A stretch of DNA of 24,504 nucleotides from Chara braunii (taxonomy: Eukaryota; Streptophyta; Charophyceae; Charales; Characeae), in NCBI GenBank assembly GCA_003427395.1, contig BFEA01000810.1, forward strand, positions 111,040-135,543. Reading direction: 5' to 3'. Made by a program: the position numbers and the translations under genes. The first letter of the stretch is position 1. The number at the start of each line of letters is the position of its first letter. The notes beneath the pieces are model-generated. The model saw only the letters and a list, made by a program, of their open reading frames with translations, searched no databases and was not told the origin of the DNA. Positions 9,826 through 19,190 of the stretch are shown piece after piece.

Positions 9826-9931
9826 CCTCTTTTCCCTCCCTACCAACGGTTCACAGGGCAGCTCTGTTTGACGATATATATATCGTCAAATAGAACTGCC
9901 CGGTAAACCGTAGGCAGAGAGGGAGAAGAGG
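9826..9931. repeat. Long imperfect palindrome / hairpin
   Basis: The two 53-nt arms meet at 9878/9879 with no indels. By hand, 45 positions form Watson-Crick pairs, 2 form G-U pairs and 6 mismatch (9839, 9842, 9845, 9852, 9855, 9862). The central 24 bp (9867-9890) are a perfect palindrome with an ATATATAT core. A transcript could fold into a long hairpin with almost no loop. A MITE-like element or a small-RNA precursor are both possible. The duplicate is at 15277-15382. Confidence 0.8.
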
Positions 9932-10474
9932 ACAACAAACGAGGGGCTGTGACAAACTGTTTCGTCGGAGTTTCACCGACTCTATAGGGCCACCAGCCTG
10001 TATGTATGGAGATCCCCGGGCTGACCTCCGTAAGTACGGGCGTTCCGGGTCCCGTTTGGGATCCGAACGCGACGGCGTTTGGTTCCCGCCAAAAATTATT
10101 TTGGGGCCTAAAAATACGTTTTTGTTTCTGCAATTTTTTTCTGAGCTCTCTATGATGTGCAAGGAAAATAAGCAACAGCGAGATGACAATCCCAAATCAC
10201 ACCATCAGATTGCAAGTCAAATAGTCACACCGTGTCCAGATAGCAGCATTGCACCAATAATACACCAATGGAGTTTCGTAGCACTGAAAACCAATGTCTG
10301 TGGAGAGCACACTCTCTCCTCTCAACAAAAGAGTCCAGTTCCCTTACACTCACACTTGGCGCTCAACGCCCAGCCTACTCCTACACAGCTACTACAGCCT
10401 ACAAAAAGACAATGCAACTGTTGACATCAGCAGCAGCCCGAAGTACTTGAAGATGCCGCCCATGCAGACCATCG

Positions 10475-11204
10475 CCAATACAAGGTACGTGCCCTCACAT
10501 CATCATCATCATCATCATCATCCTTCACCTATCCCCTGACTTCACCCACACCTGTCCTCTCTGTCACCCGAAGACCACCCCTGTGCTTCACTGTAGTCCA
10601 AGCCCACCAGCTATGGTGGCTGGGCTATGGCGCTGCCCTCAGCAGCGCCCTCCTCCTCTGCACGACCGCACGTGCTGCACCTCGCCTTCCAGCGCTAGCA
10701 GCAGCCTACGAGCATTAGCTCCAGCAGCGCTGCCGCCCAGCATGCGAGTGCCTGAATGAGGCAGCCAGGGCCGAGCTCTTTCCTTTATGGAAAGAGTTGG
10801 CCTGCTCACGCAGCCTGGCTGCCTTGGCCTGGGCCCAGAAGCTTCCGGAAGGCCTCACGAGGCTGCCTGGATGCAGCAGCTACTGGGCTGCTGGGCCTCG
10901 TTCGGTTGGGCGCCCAACTGTCTCTGTATGAGGCTGCGAATCACGGCCAGGGCCTGCATTCTTTGGAAAGGCCCGGTAGGCCGTGGAAATGTCCTTGTTG
11001 CTCGGCCTGTGTTTCTTTCAACCAACTGGCGCGTCGCAACTGCCTGAACCCCAAATACGAAATTGAAAGTCGAAGGCCTTTTGCAAAAAGCCAGGCCCGC
11101 CTTCACTTAGGGCGGGCACCTCTACCTTCACTTAGGCCGGGTAAGGCTGCTGACAGGGCCCCATAGGCCTACCGAGGACCCTGATCCTCGCAGATGTGAC
11201 GTAC
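10475..11204. other. GC-rich repeat stretch, no supported gene
   Basis: A CAT trinucleotide array lies at about 10498-10521. From 10600 to 11170 the sequence is rich in GGCCTGGG, GAGGC and their complements. It includes a perfect 14-bp palindrome at 10905-10918 (GTTGGGCGCCCAAC). The 136-codon open frame at 10756-11166 follows this repeat composition and shows no domain, so I do not call it. Confidence 0.4.
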
Positions 11205-11515
11205 ATGCCTATAAATTTTGAAGTCGTTTGGCTAAGCCAAACAAAAATAAACAATTGCCAAAGATAACGGTGTCAAAACGTGCTCGCCCACTCACTATTT
11301 TGTTTTCTTTCACTTTTTACTTTTTGTTTTCACTTTATTGCCGGGCCTAAACAATTTTATTATTTTTTGAAATATTTTTGATGCGTTTTGTATTATGTGA
11401 AGAACACATCTGTAAATTTTCAGGGCATTTGCATCTGCCAAACAAAAATTAAAGATCGCCAAACATGGTGGTGTCGAAAACATGCTCGCTCACTCACTAA
11501 TTTTATTTCTCTTTT
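11205..11515. repeat. Diverged tandem repeat, about 200 bp period
   Basis: A block with TAAATTTT, GCCAAACAAAAAT, GCCAAA, GGTGTC and TGCTCGC-CACTCACTA occurs at about 11212-11310 and again, diverged, at about 11412-11512. Each block is followed by a T-rich tract. No coding function is seen. Confidence 0.6.
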
Positions 11516-12230
11516 TATTTCATCTTATTTTTATTACTAGTTCTATTTTTTGTATTTTATTTTTATTTCAACATTGATAAGGAATTTGGATGTAATGCAA
11601 AACAAATGTTGTTTATTTTATTTTTCTCCATAACATATCTTCTTTTCACATTTTTTTGAATTGTTTTTTTTATTTTTTTTATTTTTATTATTATTATTAT
11701 TTTTTTTTTTTGTTCGTGTTTCGGCCGAACCGCCAAACACATCCCCAAGGGGTTCCGTACGTTCGGGCGTTCGGCCCATCCTGAATGCCGGTTACCCTAT
11801 ATGTATATATCGTTACAAACAGATATATATATATTTGACGATATATATATATATATATATATATACGACTTGTACTCACCCTCATACGAGTACGAGTCGT
11901 ACTCCTTACTTGTACGCTAGGGCCGGTAGGACTTTTTTATTTTTTTTTATGGTTCGTGTTGTTTATCTCAAATTATAATAAGATTCTGAAGATGATGCTC
12001 GGCCAAATGTTGCTTGTATTGTCCTATTGCAGCACATATTTGTTTTTTGGATTTTTTTAATGACTTTTTTTTTTTTTTTTTTAACTACAGGGATGTACAA
12101 GACGTAAAGGTTCCCGTACAGATATTACCTGTACGTTTCGTACGGAAAGGCCCCGTACATGTGCGGTCGGTAACGTAGTATATATATTTTGCCCACAAAA
12201 CAATTGTGGGTGGGTGGGTGGGTGGGCGAG
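11516..12230. other. T-rich and AT-microsatellite DNA with motif clusters
   Basis: Long T-rich tracts fill 11516-11710. A GTTCGG/CCGAAC cluster lies at 11718-11785, an AT microsatellite at 11820-11865, a GAGTAC/GTACTC cluster at 11868-11920 with the inverted repeat GAGTACGA-G-TCGTACTC at 11888-11904, and a CCGTACA/TGTACGG cluster at 12105-12160. No gene is seen. Confidence 0.5.
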
Positions 12231-12330
12231 NNNNNNNNNNNNNNNNNNNNNNNNNNNNNNNNNNNNNNNNNNNNNNNNNNNNNNNNNNNNNNNNNNNNNN
12301 NNNNNNNNNNNNNNNNNNNNNNNNNNNNNN
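12231..12330. other. Assembly gap of exactly 100 N
   Basis: One hundred Ns lie between two GTGG tetranucleotide runs (12206-12226 and 12331-12347). The round number suggests a placeholder for a gap of unknown size inside an expanded GTGG repeat. Confidence 0.95.
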
Positions 12331-12347
12331 GTGGGTGGGTGGGTGGG

Positions 12348-13489
12348 TGAGCGAGTGTGTGTGCGTGCGTCTTAAGAAAGGCACTAGCCACGCCCGTGCC
12401 AAGTTTACGCTCGAGCCTAAGCGATTAACTCTAAGTCGTTGGGGTCCAGTGTCGATCACTAGTCACCTGTGTGTTTTTTTAACGGGGAACGGGGGAATTA
12501 AACTCCTGTTGAATGCTGTTGAATTCTGAAAAATCCCGTTGAATTCCCGTTAAACGCGAAACCGGGCCGCTCTCGCGTTTTTCGAAAAAATGGAATTGAT
12601 GCACGGGGTTCGAAACATGTGGCCCTAGGCAAAAAATAAAAATAAAAAATAAAAAAATATCCCCCAACCCTTGAAGCACCTCTTATACCACCGAATTATA
12701 CCAACACTGATCGACCCGCCACCCGCCACTCACCAACCCCCAGGCACCAGTCCCCAAACCTACCCGGAAGCCCTCTAAGCCATCCGCCCCCACATCCCCC
12801 AAATCCCAAGGCCCCAGTTATGTGTGTGAAGGGGCGAGGTCCTATTAGCAGTCGGATAGGAGTGTGGCCGATCCAGTTTGATACTGAGTGGCAGCGGCCT
12901 GACAAGTTCATTACGAATTTCTGGGCTGAGAAAACAGAAGAAAAAAAAAAAACAAAAAAAACAGAGACTTCCCACCGGAAATTTGGGCAGACTCGGCAGA
13001 GTGTTTCCCAACCATCAGATCACAAATGATCTAATGGTGGTGGTTGCAACAACAATGAACAAAGTAACCGCCACATTTTCTGGAATAAACTTGACTTTTG
13101 TAAGCAATGATCCTGACACCCTCCCTGTACTCCGTGATTGATGGAGGGCTCCCCCCAATGAGATAATTGCACAACAACAAGTAAAATACTGAAAATCTTC
13201 TATCCAATGGGCCTAAGGCCGATCCCACCCTCATTTGGGGTTGGCCACACCCCCAACTGATTGAAAAGATTATGGCGGGAAACGTTTTTTGCACGGGCAT
13301 GCCCAGTGTTAGGGAGAGGAGGAAGGGAACGGAGATCTCCTTACTTTTTCGGGTAATACAAGTAAACTAGTGACAGCGGTATCACGAGTACTCCACGACA
13401 GGATCTGGGCTACTCAACTGCCCCACAAACTCGTTTCTATCCTATCCCGTTGCTAGAGGGACCTCGCCCTCGGTGTGCTGTGTGTGCAC
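12348..13489. other. Gene-poor stretch
   Basis: No supported gene. A GTTGAATTC/AACGGGAA motif cluster lies near 12480-12560. A short plus-strand stretch at 12820-12935 reads like protein, with the residues GVWPIQFDTEWQRPDKF, but it has no clear start, runs into A-rich sequence and matches no family I know. It may be a relic exon or chance. Confidence 0.35.
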
Positions 13490-13625
13490 AAATGTGTGTA
13501 TGTGTGTGCCTGCGTGTGAGAGTGTGTTTGTGCATGAATATGTATGTATGCGTGTGTGTTTGTAAGTGTGTGTGTGTGTGTGTGTGCACGATTGTTGGCG
13601 TGTTTGTGTGTGTGCGTGCATGTCT
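13490..13625. repeat. Impure TG array
   Basis: TG-rich microsatellite with interruptions and one purer block at about 13566-13586. The open frame through it is only Cys/Val repeat and is not a gene. Confidence 0.8.
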
Positions 13626-13756
13626 GTTTTTCCTTTTTTTTTTGCTTTTATGTTGTTGTTTTTTTTTAATACATGGAGTTAAAAAAAATAAAAATGTTGT
13701 TGTACATTAGATTCTTTGAAATATCTATAACCCTATATTTTTAGCTAGGTTGTTGG

Positions 13757-13845
13757 ATTGGACGTCCGGGAACCCCCTGACCGTCCGGGATGTCCGACCG
13801 GACGTCTGGTCGGACGTCCGATCGGACAGGGGTTGTCCGGCCTAG
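13757..13845. repeat. GGACGTCC inverted-motif cluster
   Basis: GGACGTCC, GTCCGG, GTCCGACC and CGGAC variants alternate in both orientations. GGACGTCC is at 13760-13767 and the perfect 12-bp palindrome TCGGACGTCCGA at 13810-13821. A related GACGTCCGGGG cluster lies at 16093-16155, on the other side of the direct-repeat copy. Confidence 0.7.
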
Positions 13846-13849
13846 CGCA

Positions 13850-13898
13850 AAAAAAAAAAAAAAAAAAAAAAAAAAATTATTTAAAAAAAAAAAAAAAA
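13850..13898. repeat. Poly-A tract
   Basis: Two long A runs are separated by a few T-rich bases, just upstream of the adapter-like sequence. Confidence 0.9.
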
Positions 13899-13920
13899 GG
13901 GGCTTCCACCTTACATTAGG

Positions 13921-13958
13921 CTGTCTCTTTAAAAAATCTAGATGTGTATAAGAGACAG
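13921..13958. other. Nextera mate-pair junction adapter remnant
   Basis: The right half (13940-13958) is exactly AGATGTGTATAAGAGACAG, the Tn5 mosaic end used in Nextera libraries. The left half (13921-13939) starts CTGTCTCTT and ends ATCT like its reverse complement CTGTCTCTTATACACATCT, with four mismatches in the middle. The 38-bp total equals the mate-pair junction adapter. This is library sequence, not genomic DNA, and it sits exactly where the 2-kb direct-repeat copy begins. Confidence 0.9.
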
Positions 13959-15919
13959 TAGGATATATTGGTGGGGAATTCCGATGTGTTTCATGCAGCG
14001 TTTTTTGCTCTGTAGGATATGGTTGGGAAGAAGACATGAATAGGAAGATAGAGCAGTTCTTCACTGACAGGGTGGGGAGAGGTACACGAGTTATTTCGGA
14101 GCATTGACATGACATTTTCATGAATTTTCATCGCAATTGCGTGGATGAACATGAAAGCAAATCATACAATGTCTCAATTGTAAATTACTGTGCTCAAGGA
14201 ATTGGCTTTATGGGGCGTTGTTCATGGCTTTCGTCACGCTGGTTGGTTGATTGAGTCAGACTTGTCCTCCTTTCATCTTGCTTTCAGATATGGTGCGTTA
14301 TTCATGGCGTTCGTCACACAGGTTGGATTATTGAGTCAGATTTGTCCTCCTTTCATATGGCTTTTAGATTGTTGGAAATGGAAGTGACTAGGTTCATGTT
14401 GTATTTTTATCCATTGAATTTTGTTAATGTACTCCATAGATTTTATGTATACGGTATTTGCGATTCTAATGCTCAGCAAAGCTCACTGTGGACAGTTTCA
14501 CTCTTGGGTTTTGTGTAGTTACTGGTGTATAACTCGCTTTTGGGTTTTGTGGTGTACAACTCACTCTTGGGTTTTGTGGCGTGTAACGCACTCTTGGGTT
14601 TTGTGGCGTATAACTCACTCTTGGGTTCCGTGAATTCATGGATGGAATTCGAGGTGTTATGCAATCATTGCTGGTCTGTTCCATCTGTATACGTCTCTGT
14701 ATCGCAGTGTCTGTACCTTTCTTTTTCTGTCGGCCTCTGTGCGAGAGTCTTTGTACACGGGTATGACTGCAGGGCTGAATTTCTGTCTGGCTCTCTGTCA
14801 ACAACAACTAATCTCTCTTCCGTGATCCGCTGGCAATGTTGGCATTTTCTTTGAGTTTGCGGGTCAGTCTGTGCCCTTTTGCATGTGCCTCGTTTGTCTC
14901 CATATTTGTCTCCCTCTTTTTCCGTGTCTTTCCCAAATTCCCACCCCAGACCTGAGTAGCTGGAAGTTATTCCAATGAGGGTCCCGCATAGAATCTTTGA
15001 ACGGTCGTCGAAACTGCGGTAAAACGGTGTTGAGCTGCCCGTTTATCCCGGTTCAGCGTGACCCGGGGGTAAATTTTTTCTCTGGGAAAAAAATAGCAAA
15101 AAACAAACCTAAAATTGTAGGGTCATAGATCTTTTCAAGCTCTATAACCCTTTTTATTTATTGTTTGAAGTTATGCTATATTTCAAAAAAATCAAAAACA
15201 TATTTAAAGAAAGATGAAATGGGTGGGTTTTTCTTTTCTTTTACAAAGATTGTTTTGTGGACAGCAAAAGATATATCCTCTTTTCCCTCCCTACCAACGG
15301 TTCACAGGGCAGCTCTGTTTGACGATATATATATCGTCAAATAGAACTGCCCGGTAAACCGTAGGCAGAGAGGGAGAAGAGGACAACAAACGAGGGGCTG
15401 TGACAAACTGTTTCGTCGGAGTTTCACCGACTCTATAGGGCCACCAGCCTGTATGTATGGAGATCCCCGGGCTGACCTCCGTAAGTACGGGCGTTCCGGG
15501 TCCCGTTTGGGATCCGAACGCGACGGCGTTTGGTTCCCGCCAAAAATTATTTTGGGGCCTAAAAATACGTTTTTGTTTCTGCAATTTTTTTCTGAGCTCT
15601 CTATGATGTGCAAGGAAAATAAGCAACAGCGAGATGACAATCCCAAATCACACCATCAGATTGCAAGTCAAATAGTCACACCGTGTCCAGATAGCAGCAT
15701 TGCACCAATAATACACCAATGGAGTTTCGTAGCACTGAAAACCAATGTCTGTGGAGAGCACACTCTCTCCTCTCAACAAAAGAGTCCAGTTCCCTTACAC
15801 TCACACTCTGTGCTCAGCGCCCAGCCTACACAGCTACTACAGACTACAAAAAGACAATGCAACTGTTGACATCAGCAGCAGCCCGAAGTACTTGAAGATG
15901 CCGCCCATGCAGACCATCG
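13959..15919. repeat. Direct repeat, copy 2, possibly an assembly insertion
   Basis: Near-identical to 8510-10474. It starts on the first base after the adapter and stops one base before the N at 15920; 3' of the N the sequence is unrelated to the flank of copy 1. It includes duplicates of the 27-bp minisatellite (14498-14631), the short hairpin (15119-15151) and the long hairpin (15277-15382). The substitutions and 6-bp deletion near its right end show that it is not a pure copy of the first sequence. It could be another allele or another genomic copy placed here. Confidence 0.9.
15277..15382. repeat. Long imperfect palindrome, duplicate
   Basis: Second copy of the 53-nt-arm hairpin at 9826-9931, carried by the direct repeat. 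I saw no sequence difference between the two. Confidence 0.8.
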
Positions 15920-15920
15920 N

Positions 15921-16245
15921 AAAAGTTCTCTGAAAAATATGAAAACAATATATGTTATGTAACATAACAATACAAGCAACGTTTTCCTTGGAGTCATGTT
16001 CAAATTCGCAGTCAATCATGAGTTAAAAATCGAAAACCGAAAAAAAAAAATATTATTTTTTTTTACGGAAAAAAAAAACTTTTTTTCCTGAACGACGGGG
16101 GTACCGGACGTATGGGGGAGACGTCCGGGGGAGACGACCGGCCCCCGGACCATTGGTAACCTAGATTTTTAGCTTGTTTTTTTGGTTTTTTTTTTATCCC
16201 TAAAAATATCTCTGTGTACGAAAAAAAAAAAAACTCATTTCATCT
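15921..16245. other. Spacer with A/T runs and GACGTCC cluster
   Basis: No gene is seen. TGTTATGT (15953-15960) and ACATAACA (15962-15969) form a small inverted repeat. A- and T-runs follow, then the GACGTCCGGGG/CCGGACGT cluster at 16093-16155 and a T-rich tract up to the retrotransposon remnant. Confidence 0.45.
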
Positions 16246-17656
16246 TTATTTATTTGCCACGAGTTGTCCACGAATAGGCTCGGACAAAGCATGTGAGTAG
16301 ATATAAAGGACCTGATTATCCTGTAGGTTCAGTCCAGGTACCTGCAACAGACGATCAACTTCACGCGACAAAGCTTCAACCGAAGTCCAACGTTTCTGGC
16401 CAATAGTGGTGAGTTCGCCGAAGGCCTTACCAGTCGTCGTTTTATCAAGGAACCTCTCCTTAATCTTTTGGAGAAATCGCCTGAGGTTCAGTGTCTTCGC
16501 CTACTCACCAATGTCTTCAAAGCCAGCGGCATTGGCTTTGGCCAACACCCACTCCTTAGCCACTCCTCCTAGACATGACGTAGAGAAAGCGATATGACTC
16601 CCGGGCTCGACGGGTGCTGTTCCAACGTAAGTCTGAATTTTGGTAATCCACATCAACAGGTTTTCTTCCTTTTTCTTGCTGTATGTGAACGAAAATTTCA
16701 TCTTAACTTTTTCCTTTTTTTTCGGATTCTCTGCTTCTTTAACCGTCTTTTTTTTCTTAGCTGGTTCTTCTTTCTTCTTGGTCGGTTCTTCTTTCTTTCT
16801 TGCCGGTTCCTCGGACTCTTTCTTCGAGGGTCCAGGTTTCTCTTCCCTCCGCATTGCTTCTTTCACGAGTTTCTCCTGGAGTGGTTTTCTTTCTTCCCCC
16901 TTTTTCTCCTCCTCAAAACGCACCTTGTCCTTTTTGTTTATCATTCTCATCATTTTCATCATCAGTGTTAGAATCTATCTTCTTTTCAAGGTGAACAAGA
17001 TAAGCTATAATAGATTGCAACACGGATGACAAATCAGTCTCAACTTCCTCGAAGTGAAACCGTTCCTTTATTTCCTCCTACATTTTCTCTTGTTGTTCTC
17101 TTTCTTCTTTCCTTCTTCGAGATTCTTCAATCTTTCTTCTCCCCTCCCTTAAGGTACTTTCTAATTGTCTGACATTTTCCTCCATGACTTCCAAAGACAG
17201 TTGTGGTTCCACTTTCTTTTCTTCTTTCTTCTTCCTTTTCTGTTTTGTCCATCCTTTCCAATTGCTCGGCCACAAATCGGTCAAGAGCGTTACGCCCTTG
17301 TATAACGAGTTCCTCGACTCACTGCCCGGTTTCCAGCATCTCAAGATTCTCAACATCAGTTTTCACGGCTTCCAGTTCGCCCTCTGCAGCTCGCAGGTTG
17401 AACTGTCCATGAACGTGTTGTTCAGCTTCTGGACCGACACCATGGGTATCTCACCAAGCAATTGACGAAGAAGGCTTTTTAAAGTTTGCCTTCTTGTGTC
17501 AATCTGCCCACGAGTTTTCAATTCCTCCTCCTCGGCGTCGGCATAGACAATGAGAGGGATAGGAAAGAAGAGAAGTGGAATGAACCACGTCAGGATGGAG
17601 GCACGAAGACTTTTCCAGAGAGAGTGCATTTTCTTACGCGTGTAAATGCCGCACAA
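16246..17656 (-). pseudogene. Broken LTR-retrotransposon gag
   Basis: Gag packages the element's RNA into particles. Reading right to left, the N-terminal part (17656-17363) gives way to a charged coiled-coil stretch. In the shifted frame this includes residues such as VEELVIQGRNALDRFVAEQL; a TGA lies in that frame at 17321-17319, and further frame changes follow. After a Lys/Glu-rich spacer, a gag-like domain appears (16962-16504) with WITKIQTYVGTAPVEPGSHI and CLGGVAKEWV. A single TAG (16503-16501) interrupts it where TGG (Trp) would be natural. The frame then stays open through AKTLNLRRFLQKIKERFLDK and EVDRLLQVPGLNLQDNQVLY until a TAA at 16248-16246. The pattern of a WITKI segment, GGVAKEW and downstream helices fits retrotransposon gag, probably Ty3/gypsy. 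No protease, reverse transcriptase or integrase follows. Confidence 0.8.
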
Positions 17657-18434
17657 TAAATAAAATCAAAAGAAAAAATAAATTCCACAGCACACGCAAC
17701 TTTTACAACAAGAATAATCAACAAAAGAAATGAGTTCCCAATCTATTTCTCTATCCTAACTTTGTTGTCTGTTTTTTATGTGATGACGTCCTACAACTAT
17801 AGGTATCGTAGCCACGACCAGTGTGATCAAGTATGCACGGCAACCACAGACAATCAACAGGTAAGTAGAAAGTCAGCACAGCAATACAATCAATGGTTAG
17901 CTCCAGCTGTACCATCTGCAGAAGCAATGCAATCATCAACAACAAGTGCACACTCATACTCTCAACAGCCTGTGTGCATGCCACGTGTCACACTTGTCAT
18001 GCCAACGCAGCAGTACTGCCACATCAACATCAAGGACCGAAACAGTCTACAGGGAGGGATGCCACGTTACAATGCAGGTCTGCTAAACACTTAACACTGG
18101 TATGCCACGTCAGATGCAGCATCAACAAGCAACAACAACACAGGTACGTGCCACATCAGACCATGCCCTGCATTCCATCATATGCCACATCAGCGGTACC
18201 AGCGCCACGTCAGCCTGTTGCCAGCGAAACTCTCCCCGGTGTAGGTCTTCAATGCAGCCCTGTCATCATCTTCAAGGGACAACTGCTCACAGATGCAATA
18301 CTACCATGTCTAGACTTGCGGTTTAACCGTGCGCGTTAATAAACGCGTTTCATTTTGCACATGCGACACTTCCCACTTAGCTGGGTGCCACGTAAGCACC
18401 TGACAACAGACAACAGATTGCGATGAAGAAGTTT
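17657..18434 (-). mobile_element. Retrotransposon leader between PBS and gag
   Basis: This stretch separates the primer binding site from the gag remnant, as the untranslated leader of an LTR element does. On the plus strand it carries repeated GCCAC(A/G)TCAG motifs, for example near 18104-18114, 18148-18158 and 18203-18214. The open frames on either strand are short and low in complexity. It may also include unrelated inserted DNA, since it is long for a leader. Confidence 0.5.
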
Positions 18435-18446
18435 GCTCCGATACCA
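18435..18446 (-). mobile_element. Primer binding site, initiator tRNA-Met type
   Basis: The minus strand reads TGGTATCGGAGC, 11 of 12 identical to the plant LTR-element PBS TGGTATCAGAGC, complementary to the 3' end of initiator tRNA-Met. It lies 3 nt from TGTAATG (18450), which fits the TG/CA end of an LTR. Its orientation agrees with the minus-strand gag to the left. Confidence 0.75.
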
Positions 18447-18449
18447 AAT

Positions 18450-18904
18450 TGTAATGAACCCAGTCTTGTAGATACTCGGAAGTCCTGAAACATCTGTAAT
18501 CTCATCATCTGCTTGAAAGTCTCCAAATCGTGAAGTGATAACTCAAACAGTATCTCATTACCATTAAAAGAAAGAGAGTGGAGGGAGAACAGACAAAGGA
18601 GAAGATGAAAGATCACACAGAAATCCCTTCAGACCCCTCTCCTTCTCTGGGTTTCTTCCCTCTCCACATCAATAATGATAGTAAGTATAATCCTGATCAC
18701 ACACAATAGTGCCACGTGGCACTTGAACTCGTGAAGACCATGGAGATATAGCAGATTCCAGTGACGACGTCAACCTCAGGCGAGTACGGCCTCCTTCATC
18801 CACAGATCCCGACCTTCCTCCTCCTCGCAACCAGTCACCTCATGTTGACAGCATGGACAGTGCCACGCCAGCAGTCGAGATAGGTGGCATATGCCACGTC
18901 ATCA
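18450..18904 (-). mobile_element. Putative 5' LTR, outer boundary undefined
   Basis: Begins TGTAATGAACCCAG next to the PBS. The far end is not defined because I could not find a second LTR in the window. The stretch holds a perfect 16-bp palindrome, AGTGCCACGTGGCACT (18708-18723), with a central G-box CACGTG. Relative to the element's direction of transcription it lies upstream of the PBS, where LTR promoter elements sit. Confidence 0.5.
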
Positions 18905-19190
18905 ATGAAGACCAGTAGCAGCGCCACATCAGCATGTACTAAAAAGCACAGGCAACGCCACATCAGCCTGCGATGCAGACCAGAGGTAGCGCGACATCAG
19001 CATGCAATGTAAGCCAGAGGTAGCGCCACATCGGCATGCAAGACCAGAGGCAGCACCACATCAGCACGCAATGTAGACCAGAGGTAGCGCCACATCAGCA
19101 TGCAATGCAGAGTAGTTGCAGACCAGAGGTAACGCCACATCAGCATGCAATGTAGATCAGAGGTAGCACCACATCAGCATGCCTGCAGCA
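18905..19190. repeat. About 34-bp tandem repeat with GCCACATCAGCATGC core
   Basis: Roughly eight degenerate units of GACCAGAGGTAGC + GCCACATCAGCATGCAATG + TA. Units vary in length, and one carries an extra insertion near 19112. The GCCACRTCAG core also occurs scattered through the retrotransposon leader at 17980-18340. The array may be part of the LTR or lie next to it. Confidence 0.75.

Larger units (their letters stand above)
8510..10474. repeat. Direct repeat, copy 1 (about 2 kb)
   Basis: This segment recurs at 13959-15919 in the same orientation. After two 1-bp indels at the left end, the copies look identical for about 1.8 kb at a constant offset of 5451. They then differ by five substitutions and a 6-bp deletion within about 55 bp near the right end (around 10356-10410). 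It contains the 3' flank repeats of GBSS copy A on the left, and AT-rich repeat DNA with two hairpins on the right. The open frames inside it (for example 10002-10424) are short, overlap on both strands and show no family features. Confidence 0.9.

Noticed and set aside
10002-10424. 140-codon open frame on the plus strand and two overlapping minus-strand frames
   Set aside because: They cross the long palindrome and AT-rich repeats, show no domain, and recur unchanged in the direct-repeat copy only because the DNA is duplicated.
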